A DNA stretch of 64,000 nucleotides from Actinomycetes bacterium (GTDB lineage: Bacteria > Actinomycetota > Actinomycetes > Propionibacteriales > Nocardioidaceae): positions 8,429 through 72,428 of the forward strand of contig JAEWOG010000053.1 of the NCBI GenBank assembly GCA_023460975.1. The letters are read 5' to 3'. Below the pieces are notes generated by a model, which had not been told where the DNA came from, did no database searches, and worked only from the letters and a program-made list of their open reading frames with translations. A program made the position numbers and the translations under genes. Shown here piece after piece: positions 1 through 9,043 of the stretch. Position 1 is the stretch's first letter; each line of letters begins with the position of its first letter.

Positions 1-90
1 CGGCCCGTTCCGCCCCGCCATGACGCAGGGGAAGTACGCGATAAACGCGCGTTACTTGATGGGGGCGGGGCGGGAGATGCGGGCAGGGCT

Positions 91-123
91 GTGGCCGGGA
101 CCCAACCCCGAGGCCCCGGCCAC
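91..123 (-). terminator. Possible terminator hairpin of the aminotransferase
   Basis: A perfect 9-bp stem (GTGGCCGGG at 91-99 with CCCGGCCAC at 115-123) with a 15-nt loop lies 18 nt beyond the stop of the minus-strand aminotransferase. There is no U-tract. The rest of 1-140 shows no convincing gene. Confidence 0.4.
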
Positions 124-140
124 CCGAGCACGTCGTGGCG

Positions 141-1520
141 TCAGAGCCTGGCCGATGCCCCCTCGAGCACCGAGCGCAGTCGTGAGGCGATGTCGGCGAA
201 CTCCGGCTCGCCGATGATCAGCGGCGGGGAGAGCTGGATGACCGGGTCCCCGCGGTCGTCGGCGCGGCAGTACAGGCCCGCGTCCCACAGGGCGCCCGAG
301 AGGTAGCCGCGCAGCAGCCGCTCGGACTCCTCCTCGTTGAACGTCTCCTTGGTGACGCGGTCCTTGACCAACTCGATGCCGTAGAAGTAGCCGTGCCCGC
401 GGACGTCGCCGACGATGGGGATGTCGAGCAGCCCCTCCAGGGCGGCGCGGAACTTGGGCGCGTTGGTCTGTACGTGCTCGACCAGGCCCTCGCGTTCCAT
501 GATGTCCAGATTGGCCATCGCCACGGCGGAGGAGACCGGGTGCCCGCCGAACGTGTACCCGTGCGCGAACAGGGTCGTACCGTCCTTGAACGGCTCGAAG
601 AGGCGGTCGCTGGCGATCATCGCGCCGATCGGGCTGTACCCCGAGGTCAGGCCCTTCGCGCACGTGATGATGTCGGGCTGGTAGCCGAACTCGGCGGCGC
701 CGAACATCTCCCCCACTCGACCGAAGGCGCAGATCACCTCGTCGGAGACGAGCAGGACGTCGTACTCGTCGCAGATCTCGCGCACCCGCTCGAAGTATCC
801 CGGCGGGGGCGGGAAGCAGCCGCCCGCGTTCTGCACCGGCTCCAGGAAGACCGCGGCGACGGTGTCGGGGCCCTCGAACTCGATCGCCTCGGCGATGCGG
901 TCGGCGGCCCAGCGGCCGAAGGCCTTCTCGTCGTCACCCAGGTAGTCGGGGCGTCGGTAGAAGTTGGTGTTCGGCACCTTGTGCGCACCGGGCACCAAGG
1001 GCTCGAACATCTCCTTGAGCGGCGGGATGCCGGTGATCGAGAGCGCGCCCTGCGGGGTCCCGTGGTAGGCCACGGCCCGCGAGATGACCTTGTGCTTGTT
1101 GGGCTTGCCGGTCAGCTTGAAGTACTGCTTGGCCAGCTTCCACGCCGACTCGACCGCCTCGCCGCCGCCCGTGGTGAAGAAGACCCGGTTGAGGTCGCCC
1201 GGGGCCATCCCGGCCAGGCGGTCGGCCAACTCGATGGCCTTGGGGTGCGCGAAGGACCACAGCGGGAAGAAGGCCAACTCCTGGGCCTGCTTGGCGGCCG
1301 CCTCGGCCAACTCCGCGCGGCCGTGTCCGACCTGGACGACGAACAGGCCGGCCAGCCCGTCGATGTACTCCTTGCCGGTGTCGTCGTAGATCTTGTGCCC
1401 CTCGCCACGCACGATCAGGGGGATCTTGCCCCCGCCCTCGTAGGTGGAGTGACGCGTGAAGTGCATCCACAGGTGGTCGCGCCCGGCGCCTTGATAGTCG
1501 CCGGAGAAGGTGTAGGTCAT
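141..1520 (-). CDS. Class III PLP-dependent aminotransferase, putrescine/omega-amino acid type
   Basis: A 459-aa fold-type I class III transaminase. The PLP lysine is K289 in CAKGLTSGY and the cofactor aspartate is D260 in SDEVICAFGR. The glycine-rich phosphate-binding turn TTGGGEAVES lies near residues 116-125. The start at 1520 was chosen because ATGA couples it by 4 nt to the stop of the upstream Lrp gene; the longer reading frame would lie inside that gene. Neighbours are an Lrp regulator and, divergently, a polyamine ABC transporter with GabT and GabD. The likely role is transfer of an amino group from putrescine or another omega-amine to pyruvate or 2-oxoglutarate, producing the aldehyde that feeds the GABA route. 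The substrate is inferred from context; beta-alanine or taurine transaminases are alternatives. Confidence 0.85.
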   Translation of the reverse strand: MTYTFSGDYQGAGRDHLWMHFTRHSTYEGGGKIPLIVRGEGHKIYDDTGKEYIDGLAGLFVVQVGHGRAELAEAAAKQAQELAFFPLWSFAHPKAIELADRLAGMAPGDLNRVFFTTGGGEAVESAWKLAKQYFKLTGKPNKHKVISRAVAYHGTPQGALSITGIPPLKEMFEPLVPGAHKVPNTNFYRRPDYLGDDEKAFGRWAADRIAEAIEFEGPDTVAAVFLEPVQNAGGCFPPPPGYFERVREICDEYDVLLVSDEVICAFGRVGEMFGAAEFGYQPDIITCAKGLTSGYSPIGAMIASDRLFEPFKDGTTLFAHGYTFGGHPVSSAVAMANLDIMEREGLVEHVQTNAPKFRAALEGLLDIPIVGDVRGHGYFYGIELVKDRVTKETFNEEESERLLRGYLSGALWDAGLYCRADDRGDPVIQLSPPLIIGEPEFADIASRLRSVLEGASARL

Positions 1521-2011
1521 CTCGTACCCCAGTTGTAGTGCTGCTTGTTGAGCTTCAGATAGACGAAGGTCTCGGTGGTGAGGACCCCCGGCACCGCACG
1601 CATGCGGTGGATGATCTCGAGCAGTTGGTCGTCGTCCTCGCACACGACCTCGACGAGTACGTCGAAGCTGCCGGCCGTGGTGACGACGTAGTCGACCTCC
1701 GGCAGATCTGCGAGCCGGTCCCCCACCGCGCGGGGGTCGCCTTCGGTGCGGACGCCGATCATGGCCTGGCGGGCGAATCCGACCTGGGTGGGATCGGTGA
1801 CGGCCACGATCTGCATGACCTCGGCCTCGAGGAGCTTCTGGACCCGCGAGCGGACCCCAGCCTCGGACAGGCCGACTTCCTTCGCGATGGTCGCGTACGA
1901 GGTCCGCCCGTCGTTCTGCAGCAGCTCGATGATGCGCTTCGCGGTCGCGTCGAGTCGGGCCCCCGATTCGTTCCTCGGGGCCACAGCAGGCCGGGACGCC
2001 GGTTGGGTCAT
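1517..2011 (-). CDS. Lrp/AsnC family transcriptional regulator
   Basis: A 164-aa protein with an N-terminal winged helix-turn-helix (SYATIAKEVGLSEAGVRSRV region, about residues 40-60) followed by the RAM/AsnC effector domain. The start is ATG at 2011; the reading frame is open further upstream but that stretch is not Lrp-like. It overlaps the aminotransferase start by 4 nt, so both are made from one minus-strand transcript, and it is divergent from the PotDABC-GabTD operon. The arrangement suggests a local regulator sensing an amino acid or amine of this pathway and acting on the 2012-2244 divergent region. That target is inferred. Confidence 0.9.
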   Translation of the reverse strand: MTQPASRPAVAPRNESGARLDATAKRIIELLQNDGRTSYATIAKEVGLSEAGVRSRVQKLLEAEVMQIVAVTDPTQVGFARQAMIGVRTEGDPRAVGDRLADLPEVDYVVTTAGSFDVLVEVVCEDDDQLLEIIHRMRAVPGVLTTETFVYLKLNKQHYNWGTR

Positions 2012-2244
2012 GTCGCCATCGTGCTGCTCATCCCGCAAGAAATGCAAGGGAAGGCAACGGATTCCGTGATTCAGGCATGTGAAGTTTGTGTAAACCGCAA
2101 CGAATATCGGCTCAACTACTGGTGAAGTCGCAACTGAGGGACATACGCTCGGCCCACCCCACTCGTTGTGGCGCACGACACATGCGCCCGGTGCGCACCG
2201 TGCCCGAGGAGGGACTGGAGCCGAGGATCGGAGAGAACGAGACG
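2012..2244. promoter_or_regulatory. Divergent promoter region with a 12-bp palindrome
   Basis: This gene-free stretch separates the Lrp/aminotransferase pair from the potD operon. Its centre (about 2050-2130) is visibly richer in A/T than the neighbouring genes. A perfect palindrome CGGTGCGCACCG occupies 2189-2200, 44 nt before potD, and is a candidate operator. I could not fix the -10/-35 boxes. Confidence 0.4.
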
Positions 2245-3498
2245 ATGAATCCCCTGCGAGGCCGACGCCGGCCAGCCAGTCCAGAAGCGCGCGCCATCAT
2301 CGCCCAGGCCCAGGGCGGGCTCAGCCGCCGCGCCCTGCTCGGCGGCGCCGGAGCCATCGGCGCGGGAGTGGCGCTCAGCGCGTGCGCCCCGCCCAAGCCG
2401 CCGGCAGCCGGCGGGCTCGCCGCTCTGGACCTGCCCAAGGACGTGTCCGCGACCGAGAAGGTCGTCAAGTGGGCCAACTGGACCGCGTACATGGACATCG
2501 ACGAGAAGACCCAGAAGCACCCGACGCTGGAAGCCTTCACCAAGCGCACGGGCATCAAGGTCGAGTACGCCGAGGACATCGACGACAACGACACCTACTT
2601 CTCCAAGATCACCCCACAACTGCGGGCGGGTCAGAGCATCGACCGCGACCTCTTCACCCCGACAGACTGGATGGCGGGTCGCGTCATCCGCGAGCAGCTG
2701 TGCCAGCCACTCGACCTGATGGCGCTGCCGCACGTGGTCTCCAACCTCCTGGACCCCCTCAAGGACGTCTCCTTCGACCCCGGCCGGCGCAACTCGGTCA
2801 CCTGGCAGACGGGCTTCGCCGGGATCGGCTACCACCGCGGCAAGGTGGGACGCGAGCTGAAGTCCCTCGACGACCTGTGGACCGACGACCTCAAGGGCAA
2901 GGTCGTGGTGCTCCAGGAGTTCCGCGACACCGTGGGCATCGTGATGCAGTCCCAGGGCGTCGACATCACCTCCGACTGGGGCCGTACGGAGTTCGAGAAC
3001 GCGGTCGGCTTCATCGAGGAGAAGATCGACGAGGGCTACATCCGTCGAGTCAAGGGCAACGCCTACCTCGAGGACCTGGCGGCAGGCACCGCGTACGCCG
3101 GCATCACCTGGAGCGGTGACATCTTCACCCTCGCCTGGGACACCGGGGACGACAACTGGACCTTCACCATCCCCGAATCGGGCGGGACGCTGTGGAGCGA
3201 CAACCTGATGGTGCCCATCACCTCGAACCGCCAGGCCAACGCCCACAAGATCATCGACTACTACTACGAACCCGCCGTGGCCGCGGAGGTGGCGGCCTTC
3301 GTCAACTACGTGTGCCCCGTCAAGGGAGCGCAGGAAGAAATGATGAAGATCGACCCCGAGCTCGCCGAGAGCCCCTTCATCTTCCCCACGGCCGAATACA
3401 TCGCCGACAACAACATCCAGGGCTTCCGCGCCCTGTCCGCCAACGACGACAGCGAGTTCGCGAAGTTGTGGTCCGACCGAGTGATCCTGGGGAGCTGA
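2245..3498 (+). CDS. Polyamine ABC transporter substrate-binding lipoprotein (PotD-like)
   Basis: A 417-aa extracellular solute-binding protein of the spermidine/putrescine family. The N-terminus has a twin-arginine-type signal (SRRALLGG) running into a lipobox LSAC, so it is probably exported by Tat and lipid-anchored outside the membrane. The ATG at 2245 follows GGAG in a purine-rich stretch; the longer frame from 2086 has no such signal. It is first in a tight operon: the ATPase gene starts 1 nt after its stop, then come two permeases. It would capture putrescine, spermidine or a related amine for import, consistent with the amine-catabolic enzymes downstream. The ligand is inferred from family and context. 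Confidence 0.9.
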   Translation: MNPLRGRRRPASPEARAIIAQAQGGLSRRALLGGAGAIGAGVALSACAPPKPPAAGGLAALDLPKDVSATEKVVKWANWTAYMDIDEKTQKHPTLEAFTKRTGIKVEYAEDIDDNDTYFSKITPQLRAGQSIDRDLFTPTDWMAGRVIREQLCQPLDLMALPHVVSNLLDPLKDVSFDPGRRNSVTWQTGFAGIGYHRGKVGRELKSLDDLWTDDLKGKVVVLQEFRDTVGIVMQSQGVDITSDWGRTEFENAVGFIEEKIDEGYIRRVKGNAYLEDLAAGTAYAGITWSGDIFTLAWDTGDDNWTFTIPESGGTLWSDNLMVPITSNRQANAHKIIDYYYEPAVAAEVAAFVNYVCPVKGAQEEMMKIDPELAESPFIFPTAEYIADNNIQGFRALSANDDSEFAKLWSDRVILGS

Positions 3499-3499
3499 G

Positions 3500-4606
3500 A
3501 TGGCTGGATTCCGCGAAGCGACCGGCGACCTGCTGATCGAGTCGGTCACCAAGAGGTTCGGCGACTTCGTCGCCGTCGACGACCTGTCCCTGTCCGTGCC
3601 ACGTGGCTCGTTCTTTGCCCTGCTCGGTCCCTCGGGCTGCGGCAAGACCACGACCCTGCGCATGGTCGCCGGCCTGGAGCAGCCCACCACGGGCCGGGTC
3701 CTGATCGGGGAGACGGACCTGACCGGCTCTCGTCCGTACGAGCGTCCGGTCAACACGGTCTTCCAGTCCTACGCCCTGTTCCCGCACCTGAGCGTGCGCG
3801 ACAACGTGGCCTTCGGACCCAAGCGTCGCAAGGAGAAGGACGCGCTCTCCCTGGCCGACGCGGCGCTGGAGCTGGTGCAGATGACCCGCTTCGCCGCACG
3901 CAAGCCGTCCCAGCTCTCCGGCGGCCAGCAGCAGCGCGTCGCGGTGGCTCGCGCGCTGGTCAACCAGCCGGAGGTGCTGCTGCTCGATGAGCCGCTGGGA
4001 GCGCTCGACCTCAAGCTGCGGCGCGAGATGCAGGTGGAGCTCAAGCGCATCCAGACCGAGGTGGGGCTCACCTTCATCCACGTCACCCACGACCAGGAGG
4101 AGGCCATGACCATGGCCGACACCGTCGCGGTGATGAACAACGGCCGCATCGAGCAGATGGGCGAGCCCGTCGCCTTGTACGACCTGCCGCGCACGAGGTT
4201 CGTGGCCACGTTCGTGGGGCAGTCCAACATGGGCAAGGGCACCGTGCTCGGGACCGACGGCGACTGGCTGCTCACCGATGTGCTGGGCACGAAGGTCCGC
4301 GTGCACAAGGACCGCTGCGCGGTCAGCGAGGGCGACTTCGTCTTCGGCATTCGCCCCGAGAAGGTCAAGATCTCGCGCACCGCGCCTGACAACGACGGCG
4401 GCGACCTGCGGGGCGTGGTCAAGGATGTCTCGTTCCTCGGGGTGGCGACCAGCTATCTCATCGAGATGCCGTCGGGGACCGTGTGGAGCGTCTACGAGCA
4501 GAACCTCGACCTGGAGCCGCTCGACCTGCGCCCGGGCGACACCTGCTGGATCGCCTGGGATCCCGGCCACGCCTTCGGGGTTCCGGCTGACGGGGAGGAC
4601 TCGTGA
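3500..4606 (+). CDS. Polyamine ABC transporter ATP-binding protein (PotA-like)
   Basis: A 368-aa ABC ATPase. Visible motifs are Walker A GPSGCGKTT (residues 43-51), the signature LSGGQQQR, Walker B LLLDEPLGALD and the switch histidine in HVTHDQEEAMT. The C-terminal 120 residues match the regulatory TOBE region of MalK/PotA-type importers. It starts 1 nt after the binding-protein stop and ends in a GTGA overlap with the first permease. It would hydrolyse ATP on the cytoplasmic face to drive import. Confidence 0.93.
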   Translation: MAGFREATGDLLIESVTKRFGDFVAVDDLSLSVPRGSFFALLGPSGCGKTTTLRMVAGLEQPTTGRVLIGETDLTGSRPYERPVNTVFQSYALFPHLSVRDNVAFGPKRRKEKDALSLADAALELVQMTRFAARKPSQLSGGQQQRVAVARALVNQPEVLLLDEPLGALDLKLRREMQVELKRIQTEVGLTFIHVTHDQEEAMTMADTVAVMNNGRIEQMGEPVALYDLPRTRFVATFVGQSNMGKGTVLGTDGDWLLTDVLGTKVRVHKDRCAVSEGDFVFGIRPEKVKISRTAPDNDGGDLRGVVKDVSFLGVATSYLIEMPSGTVWSVYEQNLDLEPLDLRPGDTCWIAWDPGHAFGVPADGEDS

Positions 4607-5529
4607 GCGTGTTGGCTGCGGCGGCCAACCGCAGCGATCCCGGCGGGAGCAACGACGGCGCCGCGGTGATGGCCGGGGCGGACCAGCGGCGCCCGTGGAT
4701 GGCGTACCTGCTGCTGCTTCCCGGGCTGCTGTGGCTGGGCGTCTTCTTCGTCTTCCCGCTGGTGCAGTTGGCGGCCGTGAGCCTGCAGTCCGGCTGGCCG
4801 GACTTCCCGGGTTACTACTACCGCGACGTCAACTTCTCCAACTACACCGAGGCGCTGGGAGCGTACGCGCCCCACTTCGCGCGCAGCTTCCTCTACGCGG
4901 GCTCGGCGACCCTGTTCGCCTTCCTGCTCGCCTACCCGTTGGCGTACACGATGGCCTTCAAGGCCGGCCGCTGGCGCGGGATCATGTTGATCTGCGTGAT
5001 CGCCCCCTTCTTCACCTCCTTCATCCTGCGCACCTTCGCATGGACCCAGATCCTGGGCGACGACGGCTGGGTGGTGGAGACGCTCAACTTCCTCCACCTG
5101 CTGCCCGGTGAGCACCTCATCAACACCCCGGTCGCCGTGGTTGCGGGTCTGACGTACAACTTCCTGCCGTTCATGGTGCTGCCGATCTACGCCTCCCTGG
5201 AGCGCGCCGATCCGCGGGTCATCGAGGCCGGCGGCGACCTGTACGCGAACGGCTTCACCACGTTCCGGCTGGTGACGCTCCCGATGTCGATGCCCGGCGT
5301 GCTGGCAGGCACCCTGCTCACCTTCATCCCGGCGGCCGGCGACTTCGTCAACATGGAACTGCTCGGACCCCAGAAGGGCACGATGATCGGCAACGTCATC
5401 AACAACCAGTTCCTGGCCGTCCCGGGTGGATATCCCACAGCCGCGGCGCTGTCGTTCACCCTGATGGCCGCGATCTTGGTGCTGGTCTTCCTGTACGTGC
5501 GCAAGTTCGGAACCGAGGAGCTGGTCTGA
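4603..5529 (+). CDS. Polyamine ABC transporter permease (PotB-like)
   Basis: A 308-aa inner membrane permease with about six hydrophobic helices. The EAA-loop motif, which docks on the ATPase, appears as EAGGDLYANGFTTFRLVTLP. The GTG start at 4603 overlaps the upstream stop by 4 nt (GTGA), which indicates translational coupling. Its partner permease begins 1 nt after its stop. The two form the heterodimeric channel of the importer. Confidence 0.92.
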   Translation: MSVLAAAANRSDPGGSNDGAAVMAGADQRRPWMAYLLLLPGLLWLGVFFVFPLVQLAAVSLQSGWPDFPGYYYRDVNFSNYTEALGAYAPHFARSFLYAGSATLFAFLLAYPLAYTMAFKAGRWRGIMLICVIAPFFTSFILRTFAWTQILGDDGWVVETLNFLHLLPGEHLINTPVAVVAGLTYNFLPFMVLPIYASLERADPRVIEAGGDLYANGFTTFRLVTLPMSMPGVLAGTLLTFIPAAGDFVNMELLGPQKGTMIGNVINNQFLAVPGGYPTAAALSFTLMAAILVLVFLYVRKFGTEELV

Positions 5530-5530
5530 G

Positions 5531-6394
5531 ATGGCAGCCACGACCCAGGCCCCGCGTTCCGCCGGCTACAAGCCCTCGCGGGCCAAGCGCGCCCAACTGT
5601 GGATCGCCAACCACTTCGCGGCGATCTCGGCGATCCTGGTCCTCGCCTACATGTTCCTGCCGATCGTCTACACGTTCATCTTCTCGTTCAACGATCACGG
5701 CAAGACCAACATCGTGTGGCAGGGCTTCACCCTCGAGCACTGGGCCGACCCCTGCGGCGTGGCCGGAGCGTGCTCCTCGCTGGTGACGTCGCTGCAGATC
5801 GGGGCGGTCTCGACCGTGGTCGCCACGGTGCTGGGCACGATGATGGCGCTGGCGATGGTGCGCTACCAGTTCCGAGGCAAGGCCGCGAGCAACCTGCTGG
5901 TGTTCGTGCCGATGGCGACTCCCGAGATCGTGCTGGGCGCCTCGCTGCTGACGATCTTCGTCCAGGGCTTCAGCGGTCTGGGTCTCGAACTCGGCTTCTG
6001 GACCATCACCGCGGCGCACATCATGTTCTGCCTCAGCTTCGTGGTGGTGACCGTCCGGGCGCGCATTCAGTCGCTCGACCCGCGCATCGAGGAGGCTGCC
6101 CAGGACTTGTACGCCAGCCCGCAGGCGACCTTCTGGCGGGTCACGTTCCCGCTCATCCTCCCCGGCGTGCTGGGTGCGGCGATGCTGGCGTTCTCGCTGA
6201 GCTTCGACGACTTCATCATCACCAACTTCGTCTCGGGCAACGAGTCGACGTTCCCGAAGTTCGTCTACGTCTCGGCCAAGCGCGGCATCCCCGCTGAAGC
6301 CAACGTCATCGGCATCTCGATGTTCGTCATCGCGATCGCCCTGGTGGTGGGCGGGACGCTGCTGAGCTCGCTGCGTACGAAGAAGGGGGCCTGA
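5531..6394 (+). CDS. Polyamine ABC transporter permease (PotC-like)
   Basis: A 287-aa second permease with the EAA-loop motif EAAQDLYASPQATFWRVTFP and a hydrophobic profile typical of binding-protein-dependent transport. It follows the first permease with a 1-nt gap and its TGA shares one base with the next ATG (TGATG at 6392), so the saccharopine-dehydrogenase-like gene is coupled to it. The gene order D-A-B-C is that of spermidine/putrescine importers in many actinobacteria. Confidence 0.92.
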   Translation: MAATTQAPRSAGYKPSRAKRAQLWIANHFAAISAILVLAYMFLPIVYTFIFSFNDHGKTNIVWQGFTLEHWADPCGVAGACSSLVTSLQIGAVSTVVATVLGTMMALAMVRYQFRGKAASNLLVFVPMATPEIVLGASLLTIFVQGFSGLGLELGFWTITAAHIMFCLSFVVVTVRARIQSLDPRIEEAAQDLYASPQATFWRVTFPLILPGVLGAAMLAFSLSFDDFIITNFVSGNESTFPKFVYVSAKRGIPAEANVIGISMFVIAIALVVGGTLLSSLRTKKGA

Positions 6395-7662
6395 TGACCC
6401 GCCTGCGGGTGCTGATGGTGGGGGCGGGCGGGGTCGGCGACGCTGCCGCCCGCATCGCCGCCGAGCGCGACTTCTTCGACGCGTGGGTCGTGGCGGATCA
6501 CGACGTGGCCCGCGCCGAGCGCACGGTCGCGGCGGTGCGCGAGCGTCATCCGGGCGAGGAGCGGTTCACCGCCGCCCGCATCGAGGCCGCTGACGCCGCC
6601 GCGGTGACGGCGTTGGCGCGCGAGGTCGGCGCGACGCACGTCTTCAACGCCGTCGACCCCCGCTTCGTCATGCCGCTGTTCACCGGCGCGCTGGCGGCGG
6701 GCGCGGACTACCTGGACATGGCGATGAGCCTGTCTGCACCCCACCCGACCCACCCGTACGAGAAGGTCGGCGTCAAGCTCGGCGACGAGCAGTTCGCGCG
6801 GGCGGCCGAGTGGGAGGAGGCGGGGCGGCTCGCCCTGGTCGGCATCGGAGTGGAGCCGGGGCTGTCGAACGTCTTCGCCCGCTACGCCGTGGACGAGCTG
6901 TTCTCCCACGTCACCGAGCTGGGTACCCGCGACGGCGCCAACCTGGTCGTCCGCGACGAGGACGGCACCGAGATCTTCGCCCCCGGCTTCTCCATCTGGA
7001 CCGTGATCGAGGAGTGCCTCAACCCGCCCGTGGTGTGGGAGTCGGGCAAGGGACTGGAAGGCGGCTTCTTCACCCTGCCGCCCTTCGCCGAGCCTGAGAT
7101 CTTCGACTTCCCCGAGGGCATCGGCCCGGTGGAGTGCGTCCACGTGGAGCACGAGGAGGTGCTGATGATGCCGCGGTGGCTCGAGGCCGACCGCGTCACC
7201 TTCAAGTACGGCCTCGGCGAGGAGATGATCACCATCCTCCGCTCGCTGCACACCCTGGGACTGGACTCCACGACCCCGGTCAACGTCAAGGGCGTCGAGG
7301 TCTCCCCCCGCGACGTGGTGGCGGCGTGCCTGCCCGACCCCGCCACGATCGGGCCTCGGATGGAGGGCAAGACGTGCGCCGGTCTGCTGGTCACGGGCAC
7401 CGGCAAGGACGGCAACCCGCGCTCGGTCTACCTCTACCACGTGGTCGACAACGCCGACACGATGCGCGAGTACGGCGCCCAGTGCGTGGTGTGGCAGACC
7501 GCGATCAACCCCGTCGTCGCCCTCGAACTGCTGGCCGCCGGCACCTGGTCGGGATCCGGGGTCCTGGGGCCCGAGGCATTCGCCCCCACGCCGTTCCTCG
7601 ACCTTCTCGCCGCCCCCAAGCCTGCTGGTTACGGGTCGGCCTGGGGTATGCAGGAGCGGTGA
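6394..7662 (+). CDS. Saccharopine dehydrogenase family oxidoreductase
   Basis: A 422-aa protein with an N-terminal Rossmann nucleotide-binding fold (VGAGGVGDAAA, about residues 9-19) followed by a saccharopine-dehydrogenase-like domain. Members of this family include lysine epsilon-dehydrogenase and carboxynorspermidine dehydrogenase, which act on amine-linked substrates. The gene sits between the polyamine permease, which it overlaps by 1 nt, and gabT, so a role in oxidising or reducing an imported amine or its imine is plausible. The exact reaction cannot be read from sequence. It is not the lysine-biosynthetic enzyme by context. Confidence 0.8.
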   Translation: MTRLRVLMVGAGGVGDAAARIAAERDFFDAWVVADHDVARAERTVAAVRERHPGEERFTAARIEAADAAAVTALAREVGATHVFNAVDPRFVMPLFTGALAAGADYLDMAMSLSAPHPTHPYEKVGVKLGDEQFARAAEWEEAGRLALVGIGVEPGLSNVFARYAVDELFSHVTELGTRDGANLVVRDEDGTEIFAPGFSIWTVIEECLNPPVVWESGKGLEGGFFTLPPFAEPEIFDFPEGIGPVECVHVEHEEVLMMPRWLEADRVTFKYGLGEEMITILRSLHTLGLDSTTPVNVKGVEVSPRDVVAACLPDPATIGPRMEGKTCAGLLVTGTGKDGNPRSVYLYHVVDNADTMREYGAQCVVWQTAINPVVALELLAAGTWSGSGVLGPEAFAPTPFLDLLAAPKPAGYGSAWGMQER

Positions 7663-7696
7663 GCACCACTCGTACGCAACCGGAGGAAGCACAACC

Positions 7697-9043
7697 ATGA
7701 GTGTCGAACAGCGCCGGATCCTCGCCACCGAGATCCCCGGGCCGCGCTCGCAGGCGCTGCACAGGCGCAAGCTGGCGACCGTGTCCGCGGGTGTCGGGAC
7801 GACCCTGCCCGTCTATGTGGAGCGGGCCGGAGGCGGGATCGTCGTCGACGTCGACGGCAACCACCTCATCGACTTCGGCTCGGGCATCGCCGTGACCACG
7901 GTGGGCAACGCTGCCCCGCGGGTGGTCGAGGCGGTCCAGCGTCAGGTCGCGGACTTCACGCACACCTGCTTCATGGTCACTCCGTACGAGGAGTACCTGG
8001 CCGTGTGCGAGAAGCTGGCCGATCTCACCCCCGGCGATCACGAGAAGCGCTCGGCGCTGTTCAACTCCGGCGCCGAGGCCGTCGAGAACGCCATCAAGGT
8101 CGCCCGCGTGGCGACCGGGCGGGAGGCGGTCGTCGTCTTCGACCACGCCTACCACGGTCGGACGAACCTCACGATGGCGCTGACGGCCAAGAACATGCCC
8201 TACAAGCAGGGCTTCGGCCCCTTTGCGGGCGAGATCCACCGGGTGCCGATGGCGTATCCGTACCGGTGGCCCACCGGGCCGGACAACTGCGCCGACGAGG
8301 CGTTCGCCGAGTTCGTCTCGCGGGTCCACGCCCAGATCGGTGAGGAGAACACCGCGGCCGTGCTGGTCGAGCCGATCCAGGGCGAGGGCGGCTTCATCGT
8401 CCCGGCGCCGGGCTTCCTCGCCAAGGTGGCCCAGTGGTGCCGTGAGCACGGCATCCTCTTCATCGCCGACGAGGTGCAGACCGGTTTCGCCCGCACCGGC
8501 GACTGGTTCGCGTGCGACGCGGAGGGAGTGGTCCCCGACCTGGTGACCACCGCGAAGGGCATGGCCGGCGGGCTGCCACTGGCCGCTCTGACGGGGCGTG
8601 CGGAGATCATGGACGCGGTCCACTCCGGAGGGCTGGGCGGCACGTACGGCGGCAACCCCGTCGCCTGCGCCTCCGCACTCGCCGCGATCGAGACGATGGA
8701 GGCCCAGGACCTGATCGGGCGGGCCCGGGAGATCGAGGCGCTCTTCACCTCCCGGCTGGGAGCCCTCGCCGCGCGCCACCCCGACCGGGTCGGAGAGGTG
8801 CGCGGGCGCGGCGCGATGCTGGCCGTCGAACTCGTCACGGACGCCGAGTCCAAGACCCCCGACGCCGCGCTGGCCGGCGCCATCCACCGCGCGTGCTCGG
8901 CGGCGGGCCTGATCACGCTGACGTGTGGCACGTACGGAAACGTGTTCCGCTTCCTCCCGCCCCTGGTCATCTCCGACGACCTGATCACTGAGGGCCTCGA
9001 CCTGTTCGAGGCCGCCTTCGAGGAGGCTGTACGCCATGTCTGA
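7697..9043 (+). CDS. gabT: 4-aminobutyrate aminotransferase
   Basis: A 448-aa class III transaminase. The PLP lysine is K287 in TTAKGMAGGLP, with the upstream aspartate in ADEVQTGFAR. It converts GABA and 2-oxoglutarate to succinate semialdehyde and glutamate. A purine-rich GGAGG lies just upstream of the ATG at 7697. It overlaps the following gabD by 8 nt, the usual arrangement for channelling succinate semialdehyde to oxidation. Length and motifs fit GabT well. Confidence 0.92.
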   Translation: MSVEQRRILATEIPGPRSQALHRRKLATVSAGVGTTLPVYVERAGGGIVVDVDGNHLIDFGSGIAVTTVGNAAPRVVEAVQRQVADFTHTCFMVTPYEEYLAVCEKLADLTPGDHEKRSALFNSGAEAVENAIKVARVATGREAVVVFDHAYHGRTNLTMALTAKNMPYKQGFGPFAGEIHRVPMAYPYRWPTGPDNCADEAFAEFVSRVHAQIGEENTAAVLVEPIQGEGGFIVPAPGFLAKVAQWCREHGILFIADEVQTGFARTGDWFACDAEGVVPDLVTTAKGMAGGLPLAALTGRAEIMDAVHSGGLGGTYGGNPVACASALAAIETMEAQDLIGRAREIEALFTSRLGALAARHPDRVGEVRGRGAMLAVELVTDAESKTPDAALAGAIHRACSAAGLITLTCGTYGNVFRFLPPLVISDDLITEGLDLFEAAFEEAVRHV